A DNA stretch of 64,000 nucleotides from Elusimicrobiota bacterium (GCA_003452935.1 DMMY01000031.1:71497-135496), one strand, 5' to 3'. Positions 16,510-28,200 are shown, counted from the stretch's first letter. Numbers and translations: made by a program. The notes: a model not told the origin generated them from the sequence alone.

Positions 16510-18225
16510 ATGGCACTGCATGCGAGTCAGGCGATGAAAAATCTCATCGAGCTGGGCAAGGAACACGGCTACCTTACCTTGGAGGAGATCAGCCGCACCC
16601 TGTCCATGTCCAGCATGAAGTCCGAGGAGGTCGACGAGCTCATGAGCACGCTCGAGGACCTGGGCATCGAGATATTGGACCGCAAGAAGTCCGCCGTGAC
16701 GCCGGTGGTGGAGAAGGAGCGTTTCGCGGAGGAGTGGAGCGCGGGCTCGGACATATCCAACTCCATCCGGATGTATCTCTCCGAGATGGGCCGCGTGCCG
16801 CTGCTCAATCGCGAGGAGGAAGTCACCTTGGCGCGCAACGTGCGCGAACGCGAGAAGGAGCTGCGCCTGCTGGTCCTGGAGTCTCCGGTCACCCAGCGCG
16901 AGATCCGCTCGTGGGAGACCCTCATCGAGGCCCAGGAAATGACGCCCAAGGAGCTCATGCCGCGCGGCCGCAAGACCGCCTCGGAACTTTCCGGCATGCG
17001 CCGCCGCATGCGGTCCGTGGCGCAGTTCATCGAGAAATCGGAGAGGGTGATGAGCAAATTGCGCGACAAGCTCAGGGATCCCAAGCTCAAGCCCTTGGCC
17101 CGCATCAAGCTCACCAAGGGCATCGAGGCGCGCAACAAGTTGGTCATCGCCAGGATCATCAGCCTCAACCTCAACCAGGACAAGATCAAGCGTCTGACCA
17201 ACAAGATCAAGAATCTGGCCGCCAAGATTCATGAGTGCCACGACGAGCTCGAGCGCTACCAGCGCCGTTACGGGATGAGCTTCGAGCAGCTGCGCTCCTA
17301 TTACAGCCAGGTGGAAAAGAAGAAAATGCGCCCCGAGGCTTTCCGGGCCAAGACCGGCTATGCTCCGTCGGCCGTTGAGGCCGCCCTGGAGAACATGGAG
17401 GTCGTGGCCGAACGCCTGGAACGCATCCAGCACACCTTGCCCATCCCGATGGAGCGCTTCCTGGAGCTCAATGACAAGATCGTTTCCCTGGAGGACACGA
17501 TCCTGGGCGACAAGCTCAAGCTCATCAAGGCCAATCTGCGCCTGGTGGTCTCCATCGCCAAGAAGCACGTCAACTCCAACCTGGAGCTTTCCGACCTCAT
17601 CCAGGAGGGCGGCCTCGGGCTGATGAAGGCCGTGGAGAAATTCGAGTACAAGCGGGGCTTCAAGTTCTCCACCTACGCCACGTGGTGGATACGCCAGTCC
17701 ATTAATCGCGCCATCGCCGACCAGGCGCGCACCATTCGCATCCCCGTGCACATGAAGGAGCTTATCAGCAAGCTGACCAAGGTCACGCGCCGCTATCGCC
17801 AGGAACTCGGCCGGGATCCGAACCTGGAGGAATATACCCGCAGCCTGCACATCTCCATGGACAAGGTTAAGAACGTGCTCAAGATCATGCAGGAGCCCGT
17901 CTCCTTGTCCACGCCCATCGGCGAGGATGAGGACTCGTATCTCGAGGATTTCATAGAAGATCGGGTGGGAGCCGCGCCGTCGAACTCCGCCACCTCGTTT
18001 TTGCGCCGGGGCGAGGTGGAAAAGGTCCTCTCCAGCCTCACCGACCGGGAGGCCAAGATCATCAAATTGCGCTTCGGCATCGACTCCGGCTATCCCCGGA
18101 CCCTGGAGGAGGTGGGGCGCATTTTCCGCGTGACGCGGGAACGAGTGAGGCAGATCGAGGCCAAGGCCATCCGCAAGCTCCGCCACCCATCCCGAAGCAA
18201 GTCCCTGCGGGACTACCTGGATTAG
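16510..18225 (+). CDS. rpoD: RNA polymerase primary sigma factor RpoD (sigma70)
   Basis: This 571-residue protein is the housekeeping sigma factor. Region 1.1-like residues open the protein, then region 1.2 (SIRMYLSEMGRVPLLNREEEV). A non-conserved helical insert of roughly 150 residues follows. Region 2 (about 332-414) contains LVVSIAKKHV, DLIQEGGLGLMKAVEKFEY and FSTYATWWIRQSINRAI. Region 3 comes next, and region 4 (about 506-561) has TLEEVGRIFRVTRERVRQIE and ends SKSLRDYLD. It fits promoters of the TTGACA/TATAAT type seen in the window. The start has a good AGGGAG site. Confidence 0.97.
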   Translation: MALHASQAMKNLIELGKEHGYLTLEEISRTLSMSSMKSEEVDELMSTLEDLGIEILDRKKSAVTPVVEKERFAEEWSAGSDISNSIRMYLSEMGRVPLLNREEEVTLARNVREREKELRLLVLESPVTQREIRSWETLIEAQEMTPKELMPRGRKTASELSGMRRRMRSVAQFIEKSERVMSKLRDKLRDPKLKPLARIKLTKGIEARNKLVIARIISLNLNQDKIKRLTNKIKNLAAKIHECHDELERYQRRYGMSFEQLRSYYSQVEKKKMRPEAFRAKTGYAPSAVEAALENMEVVAERLERIQHTLPIPMERFLELNDKIVSLEDTILGDKLKLIKANLRLVVSIAKKHVNSNLELSDLIQEGGLGLMKAVEKFEYKRGFKFSTYATWWIRQSINRAIADQARTIRIPVHMKELISKLTKVTRRYRQELGRDPNLEEYTRSLHISMDKVKNVLKIMQEPVSLSTPIGEDEDSYLEDFIEDRVGAAPSNSATSFLRRGEVEKVLSSLTDREAKIIKLRFGIDSGYPRTLEEVGRIFRVTRERVRQIEAKAIRKLRHPSRSKSLRDYLD

Positions 18226-18227
18226 AG

Positions 18228-18527
18228 ATGCCCGGGGACAGAACGCGGCACCCGCTTTTTGAAGCGCTCGTCTTCGGGTTGGCCTTGATTCTGGGCGCGA
18301 TCATCCTCTTTTACGGCATCCAGAGGCTTGCCGGTCGAGGGCCCTCTCCCGGAGGGCCCTCGGTCGATCGCTCCGCCGAGGAACCCCGAGCCGCGGCGGC
18401 CCCGGGATATCAAACGGAAACCTCGGTCTCCGATATACCGCCCATTCGCCTTTCCGGGATCAGCCGATCGCGCGGCCGGACCGAGGAAGTCCCGCCGCCG
18501 GCGGCTTCCTCCGACCGGAAGAGATAG
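18228..18527 (+). CDS. Small single-pass membrane protein of unknown function
   Basis: The ATG lies two bases after the rpoD stop. The 99-residue product has one hydrophobic segment (about residues 12-32, ALVFGLALILGAIILFYGIQ) and a Pro/Ser/Arg-rich hydrophilic tail. No family is recognised. Its tight spacing suggests cotranslation with rpoD, and its stop converges with the next minus-strand gene two bases away. It is short, so it could be spurious, but the clean membrane segment favours a real gene. Confidence 0.6.
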   Translation: MPGDRTRHPLFEALVFGLALILGAIILFYGIQRLAGRGPSPGGPSVDRSAEEPRAAAAPGYQTETSVSDIPPIRLSGISRSRGRTEEVPPPAASSDRKR

Positions 18528-18529
18528 GA

Positions 18530-19204
18530 TCAGGACTTCTTGTTGCCCAAGTCCCGCAGAACGGCGGCCGCGATGTCCTTGCCGCCGAGGCCGAAAGCTA
18601 TGGCCGCGGCCAAGCCCACCGAACCCAGCATGATCTGAATGGCCGCGGAGATGAAGCTGAGCTTCATCCCCAGCTGTTCCATCGCGGTCATGGCGGAGAA
18701 GACGACGACGAGGACGTAGGCGGCATGGGCCAGAACCTTGCCGCCGCGCACGCTGTTGGCCGCGGCCGCGTTGAGCACGACCTCATGGAGAAAACGCGCG
18801 AAGAGCAGGCCGCCGAAGAGGATGAGCAGGGCGCCGATGAGAACCGGCAGAAACAGCGCGAAACGCTCCAACAGCTCGGAAACAACGGTCAGATTGACGG
18901 CGTTGGCCGATGAAACGAAGAAGATGAACAGGACGAACCAATAGACCAGGAAAGAGAGGACGTAGGAGGGGGATTTCCCCATGCCCAACCGCGCCAGGAC
19001 TTCGTTGATCCCCACCTTGCTGGTGTATTCGTCGAGGCGGGCCTTGGCGAAGAGGCGGTCGGTCAGCGTGCGCAGGGCCCGGGCCGTGAAGAGTCCCAGG
19101 AGCAGGAGGATGAGCGCGGCCGCGATGCCGGGGATAAACGAGGCGAAGCGATGATAGACTCCGATAAAAGGGCTGGCTAGAGCGTCGACAGGTATATTGT
19201 TCAT
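18530..19204 (-). CDS. Mechanosensitive-channel-like membrane protein, TM-helix repeats only
   Basis: The 224-residue protein has about four hydrophobic segments. The segments GIAAALILLLLGLFTARALRTLTDRLF and VLIGALLILFGGLLFARFLHEVV follow the 'conserved TM helix' repeat found in small-conductance mechanosensitive-channel relatives. The C-terminus holds GLAAAIAFGLGGKDIAAAVLRDL, like the pore-lining end of MscS. The cytoplasmic beta domain of MscS is missing, so it is a minimal member of the family. It is transcribed divergently from the FecR operon, and its stop abuts the small rpoD-linked gene. Confidence 0.8.
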   Translation of the reverse strand: MNNIPVDALASPFIGVYHRFASFIPGIAAALILLLLGLFTARALRTLTDRLFAKARLDEYTSKVGINEVLARLGMGKSPSYVLSFLVYWFVLFIFFVSSANAVNLTVVSELLERFALFLPVLIGALLILFGGLLFARFLHEVVLNAAAANSVRGGKVLAHAAYVLVVVFSAMTAMEQLGMKLSFISAAIQIMLGSVGLAAAIAFGLGGKDIAAAVLRDLGNKKS

Positions 19205-19288
19205 GGCGCGCTATTCTAGCAAACTAGGAGGCGCGCGCGTGCCCCGCTGGGTGACTTTAGGCACGCTCAAGTTGTGACCACCTTCACA

Positions 19289-19317
19289 TTGACAGTTTTG
19301 GGTCCATCTGTTAGACT
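19289..19317 (+). promoter_or_regulatory. Promoter of the first FecR-barrel-giant operon
   Basis: TTGACA (19289-19294), 17 bases, TAGACT (19312-19317). The start of transcription would fall near 19324, only about 12 bases before the ATG, so the leader is very short. The 14 bases at 19308-19321 (CTGTTAGACTTAAA) match the promoter of the second operon (58252-58265, CTGTTAAACTCAAA) at 12 positions. Confidence 0.75.
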
Positions 19318-19335
19318 TAAAATCGCTGGAAGTTT

Positions 19336-20949
19336 ATGGCGCATTTTCTCAACGCCGAGGAGAAAAGGCCCTTCTGCGGGACGTCTGCCCGCGGAATTGT
19401 TCTTTTTGTTTCCCTGATCCTCGCCGCCGGGACCGCGGCCCTCCAGGCCGCGCCCATCCTCTCCGCCATATCCGGAAACGCTTTCGTCATGAAGGCCGGC
19501 ACCTCCATCTGGCAGCCGGCCTCGGCGCGCCAGCCCCTGGCGCCCCTGGACCAGGTGCGCACGACCGTGGGCTCTCGCGCCACCATCACTTTTGAGGATG
19601 GCTCGCGCATCGAGCTGGGCCCGAACGGCTCGTTCGCCCTGCAGCAATCCAGCCCTAATTCCGGGTCCATCAAGCTCATGATCGGAAACCTGCGGGCCTG
19701 GGTGAGCAAGGGCCTATCCAAGCGTTTCGAGGTGCGCACGCCCACCGCGGTTTGCTCGGTGCGCGGCACCGAGTTTTCGGTGGACGTCGGAGCCCAGGGC
19801 AATACCAGCGTCCAGATGTTCACCGGGCTGCTCGCCGTCTCGGACTCCAGCGGCAATGAGGTGCTGCTCAAGGACAACCAGCGCGTGGAGGTCACGGAGC
19901 GGGGCTTGGGCCCGGTGTCGGGCGAGGGGACCGGCCCGGCCAGCGGCGCGAGCGACAGGGCCCGGGACATGGCCCGGCGCGAGGTGGGCCTGGAAATGAA
20001 CAAGGAGGAAGTCCAGGCCGCCGCGGCCGTGGAGGCCAAGAACGCCGTTTATCAGCAGGGCAAGGCCATCGTCGACGTCAACGGCTTTCGCGTGCGCATC
20101 GAGGAATACATCGTCAGGCCCCAGCCCGATCAATTCAAGCTCGTGGTCCTCAACGACCGCCCCGGCATCCGGTTCGACTATTTCTATTATAAGGGCACTT
20201 TCAACAAGGCCTTGCCCGACGACCTCTCCGTGGCCCTGCGCCAGCTGCCGGGCTGCATCGGCAGTCCCTGCGAATATTTCATGACGGGCTATGAGACGGC
20301 CCGCTCCAACACCCAAGACAACATGCTGGAGACAACCTCGGGCGGCCATCAGGTCGACGTCAACAACAACGGCGTGGCCGCTGACGCGGTGACGGCCGCC
20401 TTTGACCCGGCCACGGACCGGTTCGTGAGCCTGGCCGCGGGCCAGTCCTTCTACAAGACCTTGTTCAACGACTATTCGCTCAAGTTCAACGGCGTGGAGC
20501 ATGGCAAGTGGTCTCCCTCGGGAGCGGCTCCCACCAACATCAATAACGCGGCCCTGGGCTGCGCCACGGGCGTCGCCTGCGTCCAGAGCCTGGACGAGAG
20601 CCTTGGCCATGTCACCCATGCATCGGGCGGCAACTACACCTCTGTGGTTGACAATTGCACTCCGCCGAACTGCACCTACGATGAGGCCGGGGTCATGCAT
20701 TCCGTGGTCTACGCCGAGAACCTAGACGGCACGGTTTGGGAGAAATACGACAATTACGTCATCTCCGATGAAGGAAAGATGGCCAGCTCATCGGATTTTG
20801 CCGGAACCACGCCCGGTACACCTTCTTATAATGAAACCCTCTTGAAGTGGAATTACCAGACCATTGTCACGGCGTCGGAATTCGAAGGCCGCAAGATCGA
20901 TTTGGCCGTGGAACCGAAGATTTTCATCCAATCCGGATTGATTCCGTAA
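19336..20949 (+). CDS. Exported FecR-domain protein, first copy of the cassette
   Basis: A 537-residue protein with an N-terminal export segment (hydrophobic stretch at about residues 20-38, ending AALQA). A FecR domain follows at about 45-175 (DQVRTTVGSRATITFEDGSRIELG, VRTPTAVCSVRGTEFSVDV, GLLAVSDSSGNEVLLKDNQRVEV). FecR domains sense or transmit signals in the periplasm, or occur in surface-protein systems without a sigma factor. No sigma or anti-sigma gene is nearby here. Residues of about 240-537 form a second domain shared only with the paralogue at 58276 (EYIVRPQPDQFKLVVLN, GGHQVDVNNN, EGRKIDLAVEPKIFIQSGL). It is first of four tightly spaced genes, and the beta-barrel follows after 3 bases. 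Confidence 0.88.
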   Translation: MAHFLNAEEKRPFCGTSARGIVLFVSLILAAGTAALQAAPILSAISGNAFVMKAGTSIWQPASARQPLAPLDQVRTTVGSRATITFEDGSRIELGPNGSFALQQSSPNSGSIKLMIGNLRAWVSKGLSKRFEVRTPTAVCSVRGTEFSVDVGAQGNTSVQMFTGLLAVSDSSGNEVLLKDNQRVEVTERGLGPVSGEGTGPASGASDRARDMARREVGLEMNKEEVQAAAAVEAKNAVYQQGKAIVDVNGFRVRIEEYIVRPQPDQFKLVVLNDRPGIRFDYFYYKGTFNKALPDDLSVALRQLPGCIGSPCEYFMTGYETARSNTQDNMLETTSGGHQVDVNNNGVAADAVTAAFDPATDRFVSLAAGQSFYKTLFNDYSLKFNGVEHGKWSPSGAAPTNINNAALGCATGVACVQSLDESLGHVTHASGGNYTSVVDNCTPPNCTYDEAGVMHSVVYAENLDGTVWEKYDNYVISDEGKMASSSDFAGTTPGTPSYNETLLKWNYQTIVTASEFEGRKIDLAVEPKIFIQSGLIP

Positions 20950-20952
20950 CCC

Positions 20953-22206
20953 ATGAGATATAGAGGAATATTCGCGGCGGCGGTCCTGGCGGCGGTGGCC
21001 GGGGCGACGGAAGCGGCGGCCCTGGAATATGTCCCGGTCTATAACATGTCTTTCTTGGGGGGCCAATACTTCATGCAGGGTTCGCGCGGCAACTTGAACG
21101 GCAATGTCCGGGCCGTGGCCGCGCCCCTGCTGCGCAGGGATTCCGAGTGGTCCTTCCTTCCCCTTTACGTCGGAGAGTATCAAGGCATCAAGGGCGTCGA
21201 CGACGGCGTGGGCGCCGGCACCCTCTATCAGCAGAAAATGGATCACAAGGCTTCCTTCGCGGCGCTGTATACTCCGCGCGGGGGGCCCTGGAAGCTCAAG
21301 CCCTCCTTGAGCTATAAGCGCGAGTTCCTTAAGGAAACTCGCGACGAGTCCTGGGGCCGTGGGCTCTTCGACTACGAGAAGCTCGCCATGGGCTTTGAGG
21401 CGGAGAATCTCTATCGCGAGCCCTTTTCTTATCGCCTGGGCATGGACATCTACCGCATCCGTTTTCCCAACTACCAATCCCTGGAGTCCAACGCGGGCAC
21501 CGATCCGCAGGGCAATCCCTTGGGCAGGGAATTGGCCAGCCGCAACGTCCTCGATACCTACAACTACCAGCTCTCGGCCAGCGCCAGCTATCCGCTGCCC
21601 TATGAGGAACCGGTCATGTCCCTGACCGCCGAATACGGCTTCCTTTATCAGGACTATCATGACCAGAGGCTGGTCGACGCCAGGGGCCAGCTCGCGGATC
21701 AGAGCCGGCGCGACTTCTTGCAGACCGTTTCCATGGGCGCGACCTATCCCAGGCCCGTGCAGGTATTCGGCGAGGCATGCCGCCTGGACTCGAGCCTGGC
21801 CTTCAACTTCGCCTACAACGGCTCCAATCAGAACACCTATGACGCCAGCCGCACGCAGTTCGTCGGCGACTCGTACAGTTATTACAGCGCGGGCGGCGGT
21901 CCGACCTTCAGGATGGCTTGGGGCGACAAGAAGCGGCCGGCCATGGCGTCTTTGAGCATGCGCTATCATCACGTCGCCTATCTCGGCCGGCAGGCGCAGG
22001 ACGGCGACGGCATATACTCCGGCTCGCAGCAGTGGCAGGACCGTTACCTGCTGGGGCTCAACTACGCCTATCCGATCGCCAGGGGATTCTATCTCAAGGT
22101 CCAGACGAATTTGTTGTGGGAGCGGTCGAATCAGAATTACGAGAAGACGTACGCCTATAATTACCAGACCGCGAACTATATCATGGGCTTTACCTATGAG
22201 TATTGA
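20953..22206 (+). CDS. Outer-membrane beta-barrel protein, first copy of the cassette
   Basis: The 417-residue protein has a signal peptide (MRYRGIFAAAVLAAVAGATEAAA). The rest has alternating, aromatic-rich strands typical of an outer-membrane barrel, ending in the aromatic stretch YNYQTANYIMGFTYEY. It is a clear paralogue of the protein at 59798: both contain GGQYF, KLKP/RLKP, LKETRDESWG, GLFDY and FPNYxSLES. No named family is recognised. Sitting between the FecR protein and the giant gene, it could be the giant's transporter or anchor, but that is inference. The giant gene follows after 26 bases. Confidence 0.85.
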   Translation: MRYRGIFAAAVLAAVAGATEAAALEYVPVYNMSFLGGQYFMQGSRGNLNGNVRAVAAPLLRRDSEWSFLPLYVGEYQGIKGVDDGVGAGTLYQQKMDHKASFAALYTPRGGPWKLKPSLSYKREFLKETRDESWGRGLFDYEKLAMGFEAENLYREPFSYRLGMDIYRIRFPNYQSLESNAGTDPQGNPLGRELASRNVLDTYNYQLSASASYPLPYEEPVMSLTAEYGFLYQDYHDQRLVDARGQLADQSRRDFLQTVSMGATYPRPVQVFGEACRLDSSLAFNFAYNGSNQNTYDASRTQFVGDSYSYYSAGGGPTFRMAWGDKKRPAMASLSMRYHHVAYLGRQAQDGDGIYSGSQQWQDRYLLGLNYAYPIARGFYLKVQTNLLWERSNQNYEKTYAYNYQTANYIMGFTYEY

Positions 22207-22232
22207 GCCGCGACGACGCGCCGTGAATTGAA

Positions 22233-25200
22233 GTGACGCCGAGAAAAACGCCGGGATTCGCCGCGTGTTTGGCCCTGGGGGGGATTCTTTCCTTGATTTC
22301 CTCCCGGGCTTTCGCCGTCACCTGCGGACAAACCGTGACCGTGCGCCAAGGCGGCGGCGGCCATTACTCCTCCATTTCCGCGGCCGTCGCCGCCGTGCCG
22401 TCCACTTTGTCGAACGACTATTGCATCGTGGTCGACAGCGCGACCTACTATGAGCAGGTGACTGTCCAGAAAATCACGGCCAACCAGTATCGCCTCTCCA
22501 TCGTGCGCGACTGGAACATGTCTTCGAGCTTGGCGCCCACGATCGTGCCTCCCGCCAGCTCCACGGCCGCCTTTCAGGTGATGAACGCCTCGGTCAGCAT
22601 CATCGGCTTTAACATCGCCCCGAATTTGTCTCTGCCTTATGGCGTCCGGGCCTCCTCGGCCATGGTGGATATCTCAAGCGTGAACGTGAACGACAATTCC
22701 GGCCATATTTCGCAGGCGGGCATCTGGATCACCAGCGCGACGAGCGTGAGCGCGTCGAGCGTCACGGTTCAGAATGCCAGGGGACTCTACGCGACCGGCA
22801 GCTACCTGGATATCTCGCGGAGCAGCTTCAGCGCCGCGAGTCCCTGGCCGGCGCTTCATTTCTTCGGCGTCGCCTACTCTTCCGTGACCCAGGTCTGGGT
22901 CAAGAATACCAGCGGCGTCGGCCTGCAGCTCGGCAATGGGAGCCTATTCAATACGATCCGCATGAGCAGGTTCGAGGGCAACGTCTCGGGGGCGGCCGTC
23001 TATTTGAACAATGCCGCGTTTAATGAGATCAAGGACAGTGAAATCATCAATATTTGGAGTCATGCCCTCTACCTCAACGGCTCCGGGACGACCAATAACA
23101 CGATCAGACAGAGCTCGATGACCAGCATGGCGAGTTCTTCCTATGCGGCGTATATTTACAGCCAAGCCGCCGGCAATACCATCACCCAGAGCTATATCTT
23201 TAATCCCAGCTATGACGCCCTCCAGATATACAGCGCCGATTTCAACACGATCAGTTTGAGCACCGTCGTCAGCCAGGGCAATGCGGCCAGCGGCCATGCT
23301 CTGTATATCCTGGGCACTTCCTCGGGGAATCTCGTGACCCAGAGCCGGCTGCGCAGCGACTATTATTCCGCCGCCAGGCTCTATAATTCTTCTTTGCCGG
23401 GCGCCCGGTTCAACACCATCAGCTTCAGCACGCTGACCACGAATTCCAGCAACAGCTCGGACGGCGCCCTCTCTTTTGGCGGCCGCACCGCATCCAATAC
23501 GGTTTCCGACTGTTACCTGGAGAACACCAATACCAGCGCGGTCAGCCGGACGGTCTATTTCAACAGCCTCAACCACTTCAACGTCATCGCCCAGAGCACG
23601 ATCGCGGCTCGCGGTTCCGCCAAGGCGGTGTCATTCGACACCTTGGCCGGTCCGCCCTATTCCATGTACAACGTCCTGCGGCAATCCCGGATTCAGAGCC
23701 AGGGAGCATCGGCGGTCTACTTCAATTTCTCCTCCCGGAACCAGATATTGCAGAGCACCATCACGGCCCATGTGTCGGGCGCCAGCGAGGCGGCGGTGTA
23801 CCTCAATCAGGCCACGGGCACGGTCATCTCCGGTTCGCTCATCTCAAATTCCATGGGCACGGGCGTTTGCCTTTATAACGCGTCCCGCGACAACATCATC
23901 AGCTTGAGCACCGTCACGGGCGCGTCCGACAACGGCAGCGTCTACTTGTGGGGATCGAGCAGCAACACGATAACCGACAGCTATGTTTTCAGCCCGAGCA
24001 GCCACGCGGTGAGGGCGACGTATAACGGCGCGGCGCAGTCGACCTACACCCACATCGTCAACAGCCGACTCGTCACCATGGGCCTTTCCTCCAAGTACGC
24101 GCTTTACCTGGAAAGCGCCAGTTCCAGCACGGTGGAAGGCTCTTTGCTCTCATCCAACGGCAACGCGGTCATGGTCAACGGCGCGGCTAATGTCCGGATC
24201 GACAAGAGCACGATTACGGCCAAAGCCGGCGCGACTTACGGCGCCTTGATTCTGGCCAGCGCGGCGCAGACCCGCGTGGATCAATCCTTCATCGCGAACA
24301 ACGGCATGGGTTCGGGCGTCAAGATCCAGGGCGTCTCCAATTTCAACACCATCAGCCAGAGCACGATCACGGCCAATTCCAGCAATGACTCCGAGGCCGC
24401 CGTTTATCTTTCCGGCAATAACGTGCTGGACAACACCGTCGCGACGAGCTACGTTCAGAATACGCAGGGCCACGCCCTGCTCATGGACGCCTCTGTGCAG
24501 CGCAGCACCGTGACCCAGTCTTTCTTTTATGGGGGCAGCGGCAGCTACGCGGCGCTCTATTTCAATACCGCCGCTAACAATCTCATCGACCAATGCCGGA
24601 TACTGAACCCAGCGAGCTATGGCTATGGCGTTCGCTTCGATTACGGCGCCACGAGCGGCAATGTCGTGCGCCTGAGCACGATCACCAGCGACTCCACGGC
24701 TCTGCAGATATACAACGGAGCCAGCGGCAACCTTATTACCCAATCCTACCTGGAGAGCCGGCAGGATTTTCCGACCCTGGATATCGCTCCCTACGGCTCG
24801 GGCTACAGCAATTACAACACGGTCAGCCAGAGCACGCTGATCGGCACTCCGCCGTCTTCCGCCAACGCGGCCGTCCTGAACATCGAGCAAGCCAACTATA
24901 ATGTCGTGCAAAACAGCTTCATTCACAACCTCGGCCGCGGCGTCGCGGCGCGCATCAAGCGAGGCTCGTCCCAGGGCTCCCTGCAGAATCAGGTGCTCAC
25001 GAGCACCCTGACCGTTGCCAACGACGATGGATTCCACGTCGAGAGCTCATCGGCCAGCATCCTCTCCGGCTCCTACGTGTGGGCGCCCTTGGCCGCGGTC
25101 GTGGTCTCGGGCTCGTCCAGCACGGCCATAAGCGCGAGCCGTCTCTTCGGCAACGACGTGGTCAAGGTGCAGGCGGAATCCCAAGATCTCCAGATAACCT

Positions 25201-28200
25201 CCTGCGCGCTGACCGGCTTCGGTTCCGTGGGCATCATTTTGGGTCGGGGCAACAAGGGCGTGCTGGCCATCACGTCCAATGTCATGACCGGCCTTTATAT
25301 CGGAGTCGACTTCTACAATCAGCCCGCCGAACTGCGCGTTTCGTCGCTCTCCTTCGTGTCGCCGTGGTCGGCCGGAGGCTGGGGCATCAGCTATTCGGAC
25401 AGCGGCGGCGTGATCGTCTCGACTTTCCTGGGCGTCGGCTTTTTCGCCGACGAAATGACGAAGAACCTCTATGCGCCGAACTTGGGATTCGGGTCGCGCA
25501 TCACCATGCGCAATGCCAAGGGACCCAAGGCAGGCCCGGCGTTCCAGAACGCGAACGCGAGCTATGTGGAATGGGTGGACGGCAATCCCAAGGCGAGCTT
25601 CGGCGCGACGCCGCCCGTCCTGCTCGCGAGCGCGGCTCCCGCTTCGATCAACGGAGAGGCTTTCGCCTATGACGGCGCGCTGGTGGGCGAAGTCCAGGTC
25701 GCGGTCGGCCGCATGACGGATAATTATTGGTGGAACAGCCCGGCTCGGCTATGGCAGGCGTCCGGCCCGGTCTTGAGCACCGCGGTCTTTTCGGGCGGGG
25801 CCTCGGGCACCTGGCAGTGGATCGATCAGAACCTTTTCAGCGCCCTGTCCTCCGAGACCACCTATTTCTTCCTGGCCAGGGCCACGGATACCTTGGGCCA
25901 GGTTCAGTCCGCGGACGCCTCGCTGGTGGTGCGATTCGACCAAAACGCGCCGGCCGTCCTCGTGATCTCGCCCGCGGGCGGCGAATCCGCCGCCGGTTTC
26001 CCGCAGATCGCGGGCACGGCTCAGGACGCGTTCTCGGGCATCGACGCTTCCAGCGTGGTGGTGCGCATTTCCAGCGGCCCGGGCTTCAGCGGCTATTGGA
26101 ACGGGTCGGCTTGGAGCATGATGCTTTCCTCCCATCCGGCCGCTTTCGTGGGAGATTCGAGCGGAACGTGGGTTTATGTATCCACCCCGCCGGCGGGAAT
26201 GCTCGCGCCCGGGACCCAATACAAGGTGGAGGCTTGGGCCCGGGACCGGGCCGGCAACATCGGTCCTGTGGACGTCAAGACTTTCACATATGAGGGCGCC
26301 TCCGTATCCGTAAATTTCGATTTCACCGGCAACATTAATACCGGAGCCAGGATCGCGAGCCAGAACGCCCAGCACGAAGCGGGCCGGCATGTTTTCATCG
26401 ACAAGGTCACGGCGGGCGGCCCCTTTTATCAGGCGCTGTTCATGTCCACGACCAGCGTGAGCCACGATAGGCCGTCCTTGGCGGTGCTCGCGCGCTACGA
26501 CAGTTCCGGACTGTTCATGAGTTCCGCGGCGCTCAAGGGCAACGCCAGCGGCGACGCCATGGCCATGGATTCCTCCGGCAACCTCTATGTCGGAGAACGG
26601 AAAATCGACGGCGCCGCCGCCCCCCAGCTTTGGATCAGCAAGTATAGCCCGCAGTTGACGCTGATCAGTTCCCAGGCGGTGTCGCGCTTCGATGTGGGCA
26701 ACGTCACCCGCATGGCTTCGGACGGGACTTTTATTTATACGATCAATGACGGCGGCAGCGTCTCGAACTCGGCCAAGCTCATCAAGTACGACGGCAATCT
26801 CACCCCCCTGGCCACGGCGGAGTATTCGATCAACGGCCTTCAAACCAACGGCGACGCCATCGCGCTCGACGGCTCGGGCAACGCGTTCGTCATGGTCTCG
26901 ACGGGGCACGCCCCGGGCGCGGCCCAGCTGCTGCTCAAATACGGGCCCAGTTTCGACGGCGCCGCGCCTTCGGCGAGCCTGGATATCGCGGGCCTGGGTC
27001 TGGCCCAGGAAGCGGGCGACCTGGCGGTCATGGGTTCCAACCTTTTCTATCTCCATCCGGACCCGGCCGGCAGCCATCTGTATTTGCGCAAATTCGACAC
27101 GAACCTCGGCTACACGGGCGTGAGTTCCACCATGACGGACGTGGGCAGCCCTCTTGCGGCGGGTCTGCTCAAGCCCGGTCTGGACGGCAACCTATACCTG
27201 GTGACCACGGACACTTACAGCGTGACCGGCGGCGGCCAGATCCTGGCGGCCAAGTTCGATCAGGACTTGAACGGCTTGGGCGTCGCCCGGCGCTCCGACA
27301 GCGGGCCCTCGGGCGGCAATGACCTGGGGCTGGGGTTGGCCGTGGACGGCGCGGACAACGTCGTGGCCGTCGGCATGACGTTCAACGGGAGCAATGACGA
27401 TGTCGCCATCGCCCGGATGAGCGTGATGAGCATCGTCGGCCAGACCAAGATTTGGAGCGCGCCTGCCGGCGGCAACGCCAGCGTGGGCTCGAATTGGACC
27501 CCTGCCGGAGCTCCTCAAAGCGGCGATTATGTCGTTTTCGACGCCGATTCAAATTATTGCGATTGGGACCTCAATGTGACTTTGGCCTCGGTTACGTTTA
27601 CCGGCGCCTTCAACGGCCGGGTCGACTTCAATGCCGCTATCACGGTCAATGGGCCTTTTGAGCTGTTCAACGGCACGGCCTCGTTCACGGGCCATCCCGC
27701 CATGACCCATATCTTCAATGGCCCGGTCACGCTCGCGGGTTCCGCGGCCGACTTCCGTATCCAGCAGACCACGGTGGTTTTCGCGGGCTCGGTGACGGCC
27801 AATGCCGGCTGGCTGGAGGTTGGCAACGCGGCTTTGGTAAAAGCCGGGGTTATCCGCATGAATTCCGGCAGCGCCTTTACCCTGTGGGAAAACGGGGCCT
27901 ACGGGCCTGCGACCGTGACCAGCACGGGCACGGACACGGGGTCCTGGCTGGATCTGGGACTATACGGACAGATCGATATTTCCACCGGCATCTTCAAGCG
28001 CCTGAGCCCGGCCGGCCTGCAGATCGGAAGCATGGCGAGCTTGGTCAGCCTTTCCAGCTTCGCGTTCAGCGGGCCGCTTCTCAGCGGCGCCACGGCCGTC
28101 AATTTCGTCGATCCGGCCAGCTACTTCGTCTCGACCTTCACCAACGTCAATTTCATGGCGCCGGAGATCGGGATAAATATCAACGCCCAAAACCTCGCCG

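Noticed and set aside
16507..18186. 559-residue minus-strand open frame opposite rpoD
   Set aside because: The plus strand is unambiguously rpoD; the antisense frame has no family features.
19336..20949. Classical FecIR iron-signalling system
   Set aside because: There is no sigma factor, no TonB-dependent receptor plug and no STN domain; only the FecR fold itself is shared.
22320..25500. CRISPR-like periodicity in the beta-helix region
   Set aside because: The periodicity is at the protein level (rungs of about 23-30 residues); DNA repeats are not identical and there are no spacers or cas genes.
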